Assembly (NCBI GenBank): GCA_910584575.1
Contig: CAJUBG010000084.1
Coordinates: 1 to 9,784 of the forward strand
Source: an uncultured Dorea sp.
GTDB lineage: Bacteria; Bacillota; Clostridia; Lachnospirales; Lachnospiraceae
Length of the DNA stretch: 9,784 nucleotides
Direction: 5' to 3'
Shown: one piece after another, positions 1-6,564 of the stretch
How the letters are laid out: the number at the start of each line of letters is the position of its first letter
Position numbering within the stretch: position 1 is the stretch's first letter
Notes under the pieces: generated by a model
What the model was told of the DNA's origin: nothing
Databases searched by the model: none
The model's input: only the letters and a program-made list of their open reading frames with translations
Made by a program: the position numbers and the translations under genes

Positions 1-173
1 CATTAACTATATATAGTATATTCAATTAATAAAAAAATAGCAACCACTTTTGAAATTTTTTTAATCTATCCCTATTTGGTTTATAACCCATGTTTAAAAT
101 TCCATGCAATGAAACCGTCTTATACCTAGAGTATATAAAAAAATACTTATAAATACAATTAAAAAGAAAAATT

Positions 174-201
174 TGAAATCATTTTCTCCATGTAGTACGT
201 T
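174..201 (+). promoter_or_regulatory. possible ECF-type autoregulatory promoter
   Basis: TGAAAT (174-179) and CGTT (198-201) resemble the -35 (TGAAAC) and -10 (CGTA/CGTC) elements of ECF sigma-factor promoters. The 18-base spacer is one or two bases longer than the usual 16-17. The position, about 45 bases before the sigma-factor start, fits autoregulation, which is common for ECF sigmas. The match is short and could be chance in AT-rich DNA. Confidence 0.25.
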
Positions 202-211
202 ATCTATTATA

Positions 212-227
212 GAGAGGGACGCCTCTC
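212..227 (+). other. short hairpin just upstream of the sigma-factor ribosome binding site
   Basis: GAGAGG (212-217) and CCTCTC (222-227) form a perfect 6-bp stem with a GACG loop. It ends four bases before the AAGGAGG ribosome binding site (232-238). It has no T-run and so is not a terminator. It may be a leader stem affecting mRNA stability or translation, or a chance repeat. Confidence 0.3.
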
Positions 228-245
228 ATTCAAGGAGGAAGAATT

Positions 246-758
246 TTGACGCGTGAAAATGAATTGCTGCATCGGATTAAAAAGGGAGATACCACCTGTT
301 GGGAGGAGCTTGTATCCATATACTATGAAGATATCCTAAGATACTGTATCTATCATTCTCCGGACATGGAGGGGGCAAGGGATGCGGTACAGGACACGTT
401 TCTAAAGGTTATCCGCTATTTCCCACAGTATCGGGACAAAGGGAAGTTCAGGGGCTTCTTATATAAAGTGGCCTCCAATACCTGTACAGACCTGTGGAGA
501 CAGAGGAAGGGCATAGAGCTTTCTGAGGATATGGAGTTTCTTGAGACGGGATACGCAGACTCGGAGGCACAGGTGAATTTTCAATATATGGTACGGAAGC
601 TGCCGGAGGATTTAAGGGAGATCGTATATCTTAAGTTCGCCCAGGAATTGACGTTTAGGGAGATTGCCATGGTGACAGACCTTCCCATGAGGACGGTGCA
701 GTCCAGGCTTAAAAGAGCGCTTAAGATATTGAAACGTGAGATGGAGGGAGAGGTGTGA
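246..758 (+). CDS. ECF-type RNA polymerase sigma-70 family sigma factor
   Basis: A 170-residue protein with the two-domain layout of extracytoplasmic-function sigma factors. Region 2 lies at about residues 19-89, with the acidic DAVQDTFLKV segment at 46-55 and FRGFLYKVASN at 68-78 for core binding and -10 recognition. Region 4 lies at about 113-164, with a helix-turn-helix around LTFREIAMVTDLPMRTVQSR (135-154) for -35 recognition. The start is TTG at 246, chosen because AAGGAGG (232-238) sits seven bases before it and no ATG in frame is near. It opens an operon with a membrane protein and an ABC exporter, in the way many Firmicute ECF sigmas sit with the system they control. It probably directs RNA polymerase to its own operon in response to envelope stress or an antimicrobial; the signal is inferred and not visible. 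The family call is firm, the subgroup is not. Confidence 0.93.
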   Translation: MTRENELLHRIKKGDTTCWEELVSIYYEDILRYCIYHSPDMEGARDAVQDTFLKVIRYFPQYRDKGKFRGFLYKVASNTCTDLWRQRKGIELSEDMEFLETGYADSEAQVNFQYMVRKLPEDLREIVYLKFAQELTFREIAMVTDLPMRTVQSRLKRALKILKREMEGEV

Positions 759-764
759 GGGATC

Positions 765-1562
765 GTGAAGAAAATGTATGAAGAATTGGGGAAGGCTCTT
801 AAGATTGACGTATCCGGTAAAAGAGTTGGGAGTACGGAGGAGAATAAGGCCAGTGTTCTTGCGTCTGTGCGAAAGCTGCATTCTGTCTGGCAGCCGAGGA
901 AACGAATCAGCTTCTTTACATTTACAGTAAGGCAGCTTCCGTTTATGGGAAAAGAGATGTGGATGACCCAGGGGTCAGCCGCGGCTGTTATGTTCATGGT
1001 CATATATCGGACGATGGACGGGGGGCTGGAATATTTGAGTATGCGCCATATTCCGCTGCTTATGGGAATCCTGGCTGTTGTGTTGGTGATGTCCTCCGTA
1101 CCGTTACTGCTGATGTCCTGCCGTTATCACATGCAGGAGATTGAATTGGCGTCTCGGATTTCTCTCCCAAGGCTTCTCATGGCGAAGATGACGCTTCTGG
1201 CAGTGGAGTACCTGGCTGTTTTTGCCTTCTGCGTCGGTTTGACAACAGGCGCGGCAGGGCTTTCGGCAGGGAGAATGGCCTTGTATTTTCTGCTTCCGCT
1301 GTTTTTGGCGTGTACGGGATGCGTGCAGATTATCAGGAATACAAAAGGATGGGAGGAGGCTTCCCAGAGAGCCGGAGTCTGTGTGGGCTTTTGCGTCTGC
1401 CTTGGGGCGGCGTTAATCGTCCTGTACCGCAGGACGCCGGCAGTCTATGACAATGTCAGGCTGTGGGCGCTGCTTGTGGTATGTATCTTTCCGCTGCTTT
1501 TGATATCGGTCCGCAGATGGGTAGAGGAAAGCGGGGAGGTAGGAGAAAGAATTGCTGATTAG
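765..1562 (+). CDS. six-helix membrane protein of unknown family, possible sigma-factor regulator
   Basis: A 265-residue protein I cannot assign to a named family. A charged N-terminal segment (about residues 1-60, probably cytoplasmic) is followed by about six hydrophobic segments near 65-82, 95-117, 142-163, 170-190, 203-221 and 233-248, then a charged tail. It begins six bases after the sigma stop, so the two are translationally close. The start may be GTG at 765 or ATG at 774; weak G-rich ribosome-binding stretches just before and across the sigma stop do not settle it. Its place directly after an ECF sigma is the usual anti-sigma position, and the long cytoplasmic N-terminus could hold the sigma factor, but I see no zinc-binding anti-sigma motif (HxxxCxxC). 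It could instead be a third subunit of the ABC transporter encoded downstream. Either role is inference. Confidence 0.8.
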   Translation: MKKMYEELGKALKIDVSGKRVGSTEENKASVLASVRKLHSVWQPRKRISFFTFTVRQLPFMGKEMWMTQGSAAAVMFMVIYRTMDGGLEYLSMRHIPLLMGILAVVLVMSSVPLLLMSCRYHMQEIELASRISLPRLLMAKMTLLAVEYLAVFAFCVGLTTGAAGLSAGRMALYFLLPLFLACTGCVQIIRNTKGWEEASQRAGVCVGFCVCLGAALIVLYRRTPAVYDNVRLWALLVVCIFPLLLISVRRWVEESGEVGERIAD

Positions 1563-1593
1563 TATAAAAAAGGATTGAAGGAAGGAGAATGAT

Positions 1594-2472
1594 ATGGAAC
1601 TGGAAATCTGTGGAATTACAAAACAATATAAGGATAAATGTGCCGTTGACGATGTTTCACTGACCCTAACCCCTGGTGTCTGGGGGCTTCTGGGCGCAAA
1701 CGGGGCGGGAAAGACCACGCTGATGCGCCTGATTGCCGGAATTATGCGTCCTACCTCCGGCTGTATTCGGTATGACGGAATCGAGATTGACACACTTAAG
1801 GAGGCTTATAGGGATATTTTCGGGTATCTGCCCCAGGAATTCGGCTTTTATCCAAGCTTTAGCGTCCAGGATTATCTGGAATACGTTGCCGCGCTTAAGG
1901 GGCTTAAAAAGGAGGCGTCCCATGAGCGTATCCGCGCGCTTCTTGAACGGGTGTCCCTTTCTAAAGTTCGGGATAAGAAGATAGCCAAGCTGTCCGGAGG
2001 CATGAAGCGGCGGGTCGGGATTGCCCAGGCATTGCTCAACGAGCCGGAGGTGTTGGTGTTAGATGAGCCGACCAGCGGGCTTGACCCAGGCGAGAGGGTG
2101 AAGTTCAGAAACCTTCTGTCAGAATTTGCTCACGACAGGATTGTGCTCATTTCCACCCATATTGTGTCTGACATTGAGTACATTGCCACCTGCAACGCCA
2201 TCATGAGGGAGGGGAAGATCATTGCCACGGGAAAGACGGAGGAGTTGGTACGCATGGTAGCGGGAAAAGTCTGGTCAGCCAGTATTGACGGCAGAGAGCT
2301 TGGGGTTTATGAGCATCGTGTTCCCATGGTAAATGTTTACAATGAAGAAAACGGGGATGTGAAGGTGAGGTATCTTGCCGAGACAGAGGTAATTCCTGGG
2401 TCTAAGAGTGAAGAACCCAGGATGGAGGATCTGTATCTGTGGCTGTTTCCGGAAAGTGGAAAAGAAGATTGA
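1594..2472 (+). CDS. ABC transporter ATP-binding protein
   Basis: A 292-residue cytoplasmic ATPase with a full set of ABC motifs: Walker A GANGAGKTT (34-42, K40), Q-loop Q81 in YLPQEFG, signature LSGGM (133-137), Walker B VLVLDEP (153-159, catalytic E158), and H-loop H189 in ISTHIVSD. The pattern of DEPTSGLDPGER and the order of motifs match the CcmA/antibiotic-exporter type ATPases that pair with ABC-2 permeases. About 75 residues after the nucleotide-binding domain form a C-terminal accessory region common in this group. The ATG is preceded by AAGGAG (1582-1587) at a spacing of six. It lies 31 bases after the membrane protein and 15 before the permease, so it should power that permease. The substrate is unknown; lantibiotic, bacitracin-like or other peptide efflux are plausible given the ECF sigma partner. 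Confidence 0.95.
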   Translation: MELEICGITKQYKDKCAVDDVSLTLTPGVWGLLGANGAGKTTLMRLIAGIMRPTSGCIRYDGIEIDTLKEAYRDIFGYLPQEFGFYPSFSVQDYLEYVAALKGLKKEASHERIRALLERVSLSKVRDKKIAKLSGGMKRRVGIAQALLNEPEVLVLDEPTSGLDPGERVKFRNLLSEFAHDRIVLISTHIVSDIEYIATCNAIMREGKIIATGKTEELVRMVAGKVWSASIDGRELGVYEHRVPMVNVYNEENGDVKVRYLAETEVIPGSKSEEPRMEDLYLWLFPESGKED

Positions 2473-2487
2473 TGAGGAGGTATATAG

Positions 2488-3726
2488 ATGGGACGATTGA
2501 TTTATCTGGAGATGAAACGGGTGGTTACCACCAGGTCTGCCTGGGCGCTGTTGGCATTTATTCTGTTGATGTCGGCTGTGATGGCATATTTCCCCATATC
2601 GTTTGTAAAAACTTTTGATGTAGATGAACAGGGAAATTTAATCTCATTGGAGGGGAAGGAGGCAATCGACTGCATAAAGGAGAAGGAAAAGGAGATAAAC
2701 GGAGAGATTACAGAGGAGGAGATTCGCCAGGCGATTACGGTATTTCAGGAGTGTTACCGAGAGTACGGCGCAATCTTTCCTCCGGAAATGCCAAGGGAGG
2801 AATATGTCCGAAGGATTGAGCCGGTTTATCCGGTGATTAACCTGGCGGCTTCGGTGCTGCTGCCGGACGGAGAAAATATTTACTCCATGACGGACGCCGA
2901 CCTCTCGCCTGAGGACGCCCCGCGGCTTTATGACGAGTATCAGGAACGGCTGGCTATGATGGGGAAAAGCGACGCCGAGCAGGAGATGGTCCGGAAATTG
3001 AGCAAAGATATCAAGATGCCCTTTACCTATATTTCAGGGATTGATCTGACGTCTTTTGAATACCTGACTTTATACGCACTGTTAATGATGCTGGTGTTCG
3101 TGGTGATTATTTCCCCTGTCTTTTCGGCTGAATATCAGACTGGGGCGGACAGCATCCTGCGCTGCGCGAAGTATGGAAGGGGACATCTGGCAGCCGCGAA
3201 GATTGTGACGGCATTGGCTGTATTTGCGGCGACTTTTCTGATAGGAGTTGGAGTATTCCTGTTGATTACGGACGTGACGTTCGGAACAGAGAGCCTGAAA
3301 TCATCGGTGCAGCTACTTTGGAGTGTGTTCGTGATTCCGGCTCTTACGGCAGGGCAGGCTCAAAGGGTAGTGGCGGCAGGCATGTTCCTGTCCATCCTCG
3401 CTACCATATGCTGTACATTATTTTTGTCGGCGAGGTGTAAGAGCGTTCAGGATTCCTTAAAAATTGCGGTACTAATCGGTCTGCTGCCTACGATCATTGC
3501 GATGATGTCATCGACAAATCTGGCGAAGCTCATCCGGTGTATACTGCCGTCCGGCGGGCTAGGGTTTACGAATTCATTTCTCTTTGAGCTGTTGGGAACC
3601 GATTTCGTCCATATGGGGCCAATGGTAATCTGGACGCCGTATCTGATTATCGGTGCGGCTGCGGTGGAGATTCCACTGTTTTTGGTTCTGACGGTGAGGG
3701 CATATTGCAGGCGGGAGGGGATGTAG
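2488..3726 (+). CDS. ABC-2 type transporter permease with large extracytoplasmic domain
   Basis: A 412-residue membrane protein. One hydrophobic helix near residues 19-37 is followed by a long charged segment (about 40-188) expected outside the membrane, then about five helices near 191-211, 237-260, 292-313, 325-341 and 382-403. One helix, a big loop, then a helix bundle is typical of ABC-2 family permeases that work with the CcmA-like ATPases. The ATG follows GAGGAGG (2474-2480) at seven bases, 15 bases after the ATPase stop, so the two form one transporter. The extracytoplasmic domain is rich in Glu and Lys and may recognise a peptide or envelope ligand. It is the last gene of this operon; a strong inverted repeat follows 54 bases after its stop. 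Substrate and direction (probably export) are inferred. Confidence 0.88.
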   Translation: MGRLIYLEMKRVVTTRSAWALLAFILLMSAVMAYFPISFVKTFDVDEQGNLISLEGKEAIDCIKEKEKEINGEITEEEIRQAITVFQECYREYGAIFPPEMPREEYVRRIEPVYPVINLAASVLLPDGENIYSMTDADLSPEDAPRLYDEYQERLAMMGKSDAEQEMVRKLSKDIKMPFTYISGIDLTSFEYLTLYALLMMLVFVVIISPVFSAEYQTGADSILRCAKYGRGHLAAAKIVTALAVFAATFLIGVGVFLLITDVTFGTESLKSSVQLLWSVFVIPALTAGQAQRVVAAGMFLSILATICCTLFLSARCKSVQDSLKIAVLIGLLPTIIAMMSSTNLAKLIRCILPSGGLGFTNSFLFELLGTDFVHMGPMVIWTPYLIIGAAAVEIPLFLVLTVRAYCRREGM

Positions 3727-3779
3727 GACGTTCGCATAGTTTCTCCGTGGCGCTTTGCCTGGTTAAAAGTAGTTGACGT

Positions 3780-3810
3780 GGGTTTGTCAAGATTAAAATT
3801 TGACAAACCC
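3780..3810. terminator. 11-bp inverted repeat between convergent genes, candidate bidirectional terminator
   Basis: GGGTTTGTCAA (3780-3790) and TTGACAAACCC (3800-3810) are perfect reverse complements around a nine-base AT-rich loop. The hairpin lies between the 3' ends of the plus-strand permease and the minus-strand YbaK-like gene, where a shared terminator is expected. Neither side has a clear T-run after the stem, so it is not a textbook intrinsic terminator. A second TTGAC at 3773-3777 can pair with the left-arm GTCAA (3786-3790) and would compete with the main hairpin. It might instead be a protein-binding palindrome or an mRNA 3'-end stabilising stem. Confidence 0.55.
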
Positions 3811-3821
3811 TACTCCCCTGT

Positions 3822-4361
3822 CTATATCTCAACAATCACCGGCTTATGCTTTGCAAACGGTAAAAATCTGTCAATAATATCCGAAGTCTTAAGCTTCATA
3901 TAACAGGTCGTTGTCCCGTCGCTGCATCCATAATATTTCTCCTTAGCCACCTCTTTGTCAATAATTACCTGTACATCCCTGTCCAGGTCCAGCAATGTTC
4001 CGAATACGGTTGCCGCGCCAATCTTATTGCCCAGCATATCCTCCATCATTTCCGCAGGGGCAAACGACACTCTGGAGATTCCAAGCGCATTGCTGAAATT
4101 CTTAGTATCAAATGCCTTCTCACTGGTAGTAATGAACAGGTAGAAAATTGTTTTCTTGCGGTTGCATAAAAACAATGTCTTTACCATCTTCATATTCAGC
4201 TTCTGGTCAATCAATACACAGTCCTCCATGGTGACCGCTTCATCCGTATCTACCCGTTCAAAAGGAAGCTTAAGCTGCACCAGGGCCTTATAGGTTTCCT
4301 GCTGCAACCGGTTCTTATATTCCTGCGGCCCGTCCGTCATAATCTCACTGATATAAAACAT
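3822..4361 (-). CDS. YbaK/prolyl-tRNA editing (aminoacyl-tRNA deacylase) domain protein
   Basis: A 179-residue protein with the single-domain build of the YbaK/ProX/PrdX superfamily, which removes wrong amino acids from tRNA in trans (for example Ala from tRNA-Pro or Cys). Recognised segments are KTLFLCNRKK (61-70; K61 fits the position of the catalytic lysine), the ALGISRVSFAPAEMM helix region (92-106), GAATVFG (115-121) matching the family GSVTPFG turn, and a C-terminal TTCYMKLKTSDIIDRFLP segment (151-168). The HPN-type motif common in PrdX is replaced here by YYGCSDGT (143-150), so it belongs to a divergent branch and its tRNA substrate is uncertain. The start ATG at 4361 has GGAG (4370-4373, minus strand) eight bases upstream. 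It is divergent from the LysR gene, which makes it the most likely target of that regulator. I do not see a link to the downstream van-like genes. Confidence 0.83.
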   Translation of the reverse strand: MFYISEIMTDGPQEYKNRLQQETYKALVQLKLPFERVDTDEAVTMEDCVLIDQKLNMKMVKTLFLCNRKKTIFYLFITTSEKAFDTKNFSNALGISRVSFAPAEMMEDMLGNKIGAATVFGTLLDLDRDVQVIIDKEVAKEKYYGCSDGTTTCYMKLKTSDIIDRFLPFAKHKPVIVEI

Positions 4362-4427
4362 CTTCTCATCTCCATATAAATATTAAATTTGTCATTGCGC
4401 TCTGACTTGGTAATAGTGTATCATAAT

Positions 4428-4456
4428 TTGACAGATAATAAAAACGAATATATCTC
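4428..4456 (+). promoter_or_regulatory. candidate promoter of the LysR regulator gene
   Basis: A consensus -35 TTGACA (4428-4433) is followed by possible -10 elements TATATC (4449-4454, spacer 15) or TATCTC (4451-4456, spacer 17). The -35 is perfect but neither -10 is strong. The right end overlaps the palindrome at 4454-4470, which would place the operator at or just after the -10, as expected for autorepression. Transcripts would begin roughly 50 bases before the LysR ATG. Confidence 0.5.
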
Positions 4457-4470
4457 ATATTATATATGAG
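4454..4470. promoter_or_regulatory. 7-3-7 palindrome, likely LysR-family operator
   Basis: CTCATAT and ATATGAG form a perfect dyad around TAT in the 156-base gap between the divergent YbaK-like and LysR genes. LysR-type regulators bind dyads in just this position and often control both the divergent gene and themselves. It does not fit the T-N11-A rule exactly (the matching pair here is C and G), so the link to this LysR is positional inference. Confidence 0.5.
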
Positions 4471-4517
4471 TATTCCGAATCTTTTTATTAATTATTGTTG
4501 GAAGGAATAAGTTTGTC

Positions 4518-5402
4518 ATGGATGCGAATCTCCAAAAATATCTGGCGTTTGTAAAAGCAGTAGAGTACCAAAGCTTCACAAAAGCCGCCTGCGCGCTACA
4601 CTATTCCCAGTCTGGGATTAGCCGTATGATTTCTGATTTGGAAAAGGAATGGGATGTGATTCTGCTGGAACGAAGCCGATCCGGCCTTCATCTGACCTCT
4701 GACGGAATAGAGCTTTTGCCATATGCGGCCAAGCTCTGTGCGGAATATGAAAAATTGCAGACAAAGGTAGACGACCTGCATGGATTAAAGTCCGGTATCA
4801 TTCGTATCGGTACATTTTCCAGTGTGGCTACCCACTGGCTTCCAAAGATGATTAGAGCATTTCAAAATGATTATCCCCAGATTGAATATGAGCTTCTTCT
4901 GGGAGATTATACAGAAATTGAAAAATGGATCATAGAGAGACGTGTGGATTTCGGGTTCTTAAGGCTGCCTACCCTGCCGCAGCTTGAGACACTGTTTCTT
5001 GCCCAGGATGAACTTATGGCGGTATTGCCTGAGCATCACCCTCTGGCAGACTGTGATGTTTTTCCTATGGACGCGCTGTGCCAGGAGCCCTTTCTGCTGC
5101 TTGAGAAGGATAAGAATACCGTCGTCTCCGACATTTTCAAAAAGAATCGTCTAAGCCCTGATATAAAATTCACGACATGGGACGATTATGCCATCATGTC
5201 CATGGTGGAAGCAGGACTTGGCATCAGCATACTGCCAAGCCTGGTGCTTCAAAGGCTTCCCTATCATATCGTAATAAAAAGACTGGAAAAACCGGCATAT
5301 CGGAAAATCGGCCTTGCTATGCCTGATAAAAAGGGAAGCTCTAAAGCGGTGAAAGAGTTTATAAAATATCGGGATAGAATTACGCCCTCAATAATTTCTT
5401 AA
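4518..5402 (+). CDS. LysR-family transcriptional regulator
   Basis: A 294-residue protein. The N-terminal winged helix-turn-helix spans about residues 4-63, with FTKAACALHYSQSGISRMIS (20-39) as the recognition motif, LLERSRSGLHLTSDG (49-63) as the wing, and a linker helix to about 88. The rest (about 92-290) is the periplasmic-binding-protein-like effector domain, beginning SGIIRIGTFSSVATHWLP. Length and order are standard for the family. The ATG is preceded by GGAAGGAA (4500-4507) at ten bases. It is divergent from the YbaK-like gene across a region with a strong dyad, so it probably controls that gene and itself. It also lies 104 bases upstream of the van-like operon in the same direction with no clear terminator between, so it may be co-transcribed with it or regulate it. 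The effector is unknown. Confidence 0.94.
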   Translation: MDANLQKYLAFVKAVEYQSFTKAACALHYSQSGISRMISDLEKEWDVILLERSRSGLHLTSDGIELLPYAAKLCAEYEKLQTKVDDLHGLKSGIIRIGTFSSVATHWLPKMIRAFQNDYPQIEYELLLGDYTEIEKWIIERRVDFGFLRLPTLPQLETLFLAQDELMAVLPEHHPLADCDVFPMDALCQEPFLLLEKDKNTVVSDIFKKNRLSPDIKFTTWDDYAIMSMVEAGLGISILPSLVLQRLPYHIVIKRLEKPAYRKIGLAMPDKKGSSKAVKEFIKYRDRITPSIIS

Positions 5403-5506
5403 TAACTATTCATGATATCTTAGGAAAAAAACAACGGAACAGCAAAGTATCAAAACTGATTTTACAGTAAGATTAAGATAACATCCAGCAAGGGAGGAAA
5501 TGTAAA
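5403..5506 (+). other. gap between the LysR gene and the van-like operon
   Basis: This AT-rich gap shows no clear stem followed by T-run and no good -35/-10 pair. A tandem TAAGAT repeat (5468-5479) could offer a -10, but nothing like TTGACA lies 16-18 bases upstream of either copy. It ends in AGGGAGG (5491-5497), the ribosome binding site of the ligase, nine bases from the ATG. Read-through from the LysR gene is therefore possible. Confidence 0.5.
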
Positions 5507-6562
5507 ATGAGTGATTCTAATATAGCCGTATTCTTCGGCGGCTGTTCCACGGAGTATGAAGTATCTTTGCAATCGGCCTGCTCCGTAATTCAAAATATTA
5601 ATCCGGAGAAATACAATCTAATTTTGATCGGCATTGAGCGCAATACAGGAAAATGGTTCTGGTATCAGGGCGGTATCGAGGATATTGCAAGGGACCTGTG
5701 GCAGACGAAAGGAAATTTAAGGCCAGTATTCCCGTCTCTTGACCGATCCGTCCACGGGATCTGCTATGTGGAGGGCACGGAAATCAAGACCATTCCTCTT
5801 TGCGCTGCGCTGCCAATCCTGCACGGAAAGAACGGGGAGGACGGGACGCTTCAAGGGCTTTTGGAATTGATGGGAGTTCCTGTGATTGGGTGCGGCCTGT
5901 TGTCCTCAGCGTTATGCATGGACAAGGAGTTGGCGCACCAGATTGTACGGATGGGCGGGATTAAGTCGGCTCGCTCTGTGGTGATTGAGGATTTTGAAAA
6001 AATGCAGGAAAAGGGGGACATCTGGGAGAAGGCCCAGGAGATTGGGTATCCCTTATTCGTGAAGCCGGTCCGTTCCGGATCATCCTTTGGAATTACAAAG
6101 GTGCAGGGAAAAGAACAGTTAATTCCTGCAATTCGGGAGGCGTTTCGGCATGATTCTACCGTGCTTCTCGAAGAAATGATTGAGGGGTTTGAGGTGGGCT
6201 GCGCGGTGCTTGGGACAAAGAATTTGGTTATTGGCGAGGTGGACGAGATTGAGCTGTCTGACGGCTTCTTTGATTACACAGAGAAATATACGCTGAAAAC
6301 CTCCAGTATCCATGTTCCGGCGCGGATTACGGATGAGAAGTCAGAAGAAATTAAGGAAACGGCGCTTCAAATCTACCGCCTGCTTCGGTGCAGCGGCTTT
6401 GCAAGAGTAGACATGTTTCTGACGCCTGGAGGGGAAATCTATTTTAATGAGGTAAACACAATTCCAGGCTTCACCTCCCACAGCCGTTATCCCAATATGC
6501 TAAAAGAGGCCGGCTTGTCGTTTAAAGAGGTGATTGAGCGTTTGCTTGGAGGCGGTGAGTAA
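5507..6562 (+). CDS. vanG: VanG-type D-alanine--D-serine ligase
   Basis: A 351-residue cytoplasmic ATP-grasp ligase that would join D-Ala to D-Ser using ATP, giving the dipeptide that ends altered peptidoglycan precursors. The N-terminal FGGCSTEYEVSL (10-21; E16 for the first D-Ala) and HGKNGEDGTLQG (106-117) are D-Ala-D-X ligase signatures. The ATP-grasp core holds YPLFVKPVRSGSSFGI (181-196), and NEVNTIPGFT (314-323) holds metal-binding E315 and N317. The loop that sets acceptor choice reads FFDYTEKYTL (254-263). EKY-T/Q-L is what I recall for the VanC/E/G D-Ser ligases, unlike YDYKAKY of ordinary Ddl or the segment of VanA/B D-lactate ligases. Overall wording is very close to Enterococcus VanG as remembered. 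It heads a tight four-gene operon whose other members make D-Ser and trim D-Ala ends, which supports the call. AGGGAGG precedes the ATG. Confidence 0.92.
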   Translation: MSDSNIAVFFGGCSTEYEVSLQSACSVIQNINPEKYNLILIGIERNTGKWFWYQGGIEDIARDLWQTKGNLRPVFPSLDRSVHGICYVEGTEIKTIPLCAALPILHGKNGEDGTLQGLLELMGVPVIGCGLLSSALCMDKELAHQIVRMGGIKSARSVVIEDFEKMQEKGDIWEKAQEIGYPLFVKPVRSGSSFGITKVQGKEQLIPAIREAFRHDSTVLLEEMIEGFEVGCAVLGTKNLVIGEVDEIELSDGFFDYTEKYTLKTSSIHVPARITDEKSEEIKETALQIYRLLRCSGFARVDMFLTPGGEIYFNEVNTIPGFTSHSRYPNMLKEAGLSFKEVIERLLGGGE

Positions 6563-6564
6563 GA

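Larger units (their letters stand above)
1..245. other. AT-rich intergenic region upstream of the sigma-factor operon
   Basis: This stretch is very rich in A and T and I see no coding sequence in it. It contains a 12-bp perfect palindrome (ACTATATATAGT, 6-17) and a run of seven T (56-62) with no convincing GC-rich stem before it, so I do not call a terminator. The last 75 bases hold a possible ECF-type promoter and a small hairpin, listed separately, followed by the ribosome binding site of the sigma gene. The AT richness suits a promoter region of an operon that begins here. Confidence 0.6.

Noticed and set aside
1..62. Terminator of an upstream gene (palindrome at 6-17 and T-run at 56-62)
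   Set aside because: The palindrome is purely AT, lies about 40 bases from the T-run, and no stem directly precedes the Ts.
581..1003. Minus-strand open frame of 140 codons across the sigma and membrane-protein genes
   Set aside because: It is antisense to two well-supported genes, has no recognisable domain and no ribosome binding site that I can see. The same holds for the minus-strand frames at 1413-1793, 3447-3806, 6742-7185 and 8168-8719.
5455..5479. ACTG/CAGT short inverted repeat and TAAGAT direct repeat as a VanR-type binding site or promoter
   Set aside because: The arms are only four bases, there is no matching -35, and no VanR-box pattern is evident.
5507..6562. Housekeeping D-Ala-D-Ala ligase (Ddl)
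   Set aside because: The specificity loop is of the D-Ser type and the gene is in an operon with VanXY and a serine racemase.
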